A stretch of DNA of 5,845 nucleotides from an uncultured Rhodospirillaceae bacterium (GTDB lineage: Bacteria; Pseudomonadota; Alphaproteobacteria; Rhodospirillales; UBA2165). Of this stretch, positions 5,433 to 5,845 are shown in pieces. Numbering within the stretch: the first letter of the stretch is position 1; each line of letters starts with the position of its first letter. The notes under the pieces are model-generated. The model saw only the letters and a list, made by a program, of their open reading frames with translations. It did not search any database and was not told where the DNA came from. A program made the translations under genes and the position numbers. The stretch lies in the NCBI GenBank assembly GCA_913054205.1, contig CAJXJM010000179.1:1-5845 (forward strand), written 5' to 3'.

Positions 5433-5845
5433 TATCGCGAGGCCGCGTCAGCAAGCAATTCAATCAATTCACCCGGCTTGTCGACCATTATTTCATGACC
5501 GCAATCAACAAGATGGTATTGCCAGGCGGGATTGCCTTTGACCTGATCGGCAAATTTATCGAATTGGCCGAGCTCATTCACCGCCGCTTGGATGTAGGTA
5601 AGAGAGCCGACATCTTTCAAATCAATAGAATACTCGACCGCCTGAGTATAGGTGTTGATCGGATGGGCGGTCAGGCGCCGATTGAGCCAGTCGGCGTCTT
5701 CAGCCTCAATTACCGACCAATAACTGGCCTCTGGCGGTGCCATCATCGTGGGATGACCGGCATCAACCGCTTTCTGGACGAGCATTTCAAAGCGTCCGGG
5801 AACGGCGATCGACTTCATCGATTGGCCGGACTTCGGGATGAAGGC
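5432..5845 (-). CDS. Alpha/beta hydrolase, C-terminal part, cut by the right window edge
   Basis: The frame is open to the right edge and encodes the last 137 residues; the first visible are AFIPKSGQS. The ATG at 5818 is thus probably an internal methionine. AFxPxxGQS, then DADWLNRRLTAHPINTYTQ (about 50-68 of the visible part), a TYIQ strand and YHLVDCGHEIMVDKPGEL near the end match the lid and C-terminal half of small esterase-like alpha/beta hydrolases (EstC / hydroxynitrile-lyase-like). H117 of the visible part (in CGHEIM) is the expected catalytic histidine. The nucleophile elbow with its serine would lie outside the window. The usual acid after the TYI strand is not obvious: the stretch reads TYIQAAVNELGQFD. 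It may be an esterase or a hydrolase for a small ester; the substrate cannot be told. It is coupled to the YjbR gene through TAATG. Confidence 0.8.
   Translation of the reverse strand, partial: AFIPKSGQSMKSIAVPGRFEMLVQKAVDAGHPTMMAPPEASYWSVIEAEDADWLNRRLTAHPINTYTQAVEYSIDLKDVGSLTYIQAAVNELGQFDKFADQVKGNPAWQYHLVDCGHEIMVDKPGELIELLADAASR

Overview
The window reads as an ordinary chromosomal stretch of a Gram-negative bacterium, most likely an alphaproteobacterium of moderate G+C content. That placement is inferred from the look of the proteins (a proteobacterial-type ClpB, a MepM-like envelope endopeptidase, a small Cys-pair secreted protein of a kind I associate with Alphaproteobacteria, and a YjbR protein). 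No rRNA or other phylogenetic marker is present. I see no insertion sequence, tRNA, CRISPR array, phage gene or defence gene.

Layout. Positions 1-1937 (+) hold the 3' three quarters of clpB, cut by the left edge. It converges with a MepM-like M23 peptidase gene (1940-3271, -), with only 2 bases between the stop codons. Upstream of the peptidase gene is a 280-base gap. It holds nested inverted repeats that fold into a rod with a branched tip, followed on the minus strand by a GC-rich terminator-like hairpin. Next is a small exported protein of unknown function (3555-3920, -). A 441-base AT-rich divergent region (3921-4361) carries several palindromes and a sigma70-like promoter with an inverted repeat in its spacer. 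It also holds a leader with two mutually exclusive hairpins just before queH. queH (4362-5063, +) encodes the cobalamin-independent epoxyqueuosine reductase and converges, 3 bases apart, with a yjbR/mmcQ-family gene (5067-5432, -). The stop codon of the upstream alpha/beta hydrolase gene overlaps the yjbR start as TAATG. The hydrolase gene runs off the right edge.

How the parts fit. The genes do not form one pathway: ClpB is protein quality control, the M23 enzyme is cell-wall remodelling, QueH finishes queuosine in tRNA, and the last two genes look like a translationally coupled pair of uncertain role. The most interesting material is non-coding: the structured segment at about 3391-3532 with its terminator, and the queH leader at about 4286-4351. 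Both are predictions from base pairing seen by eye and need covariation or transcript data.
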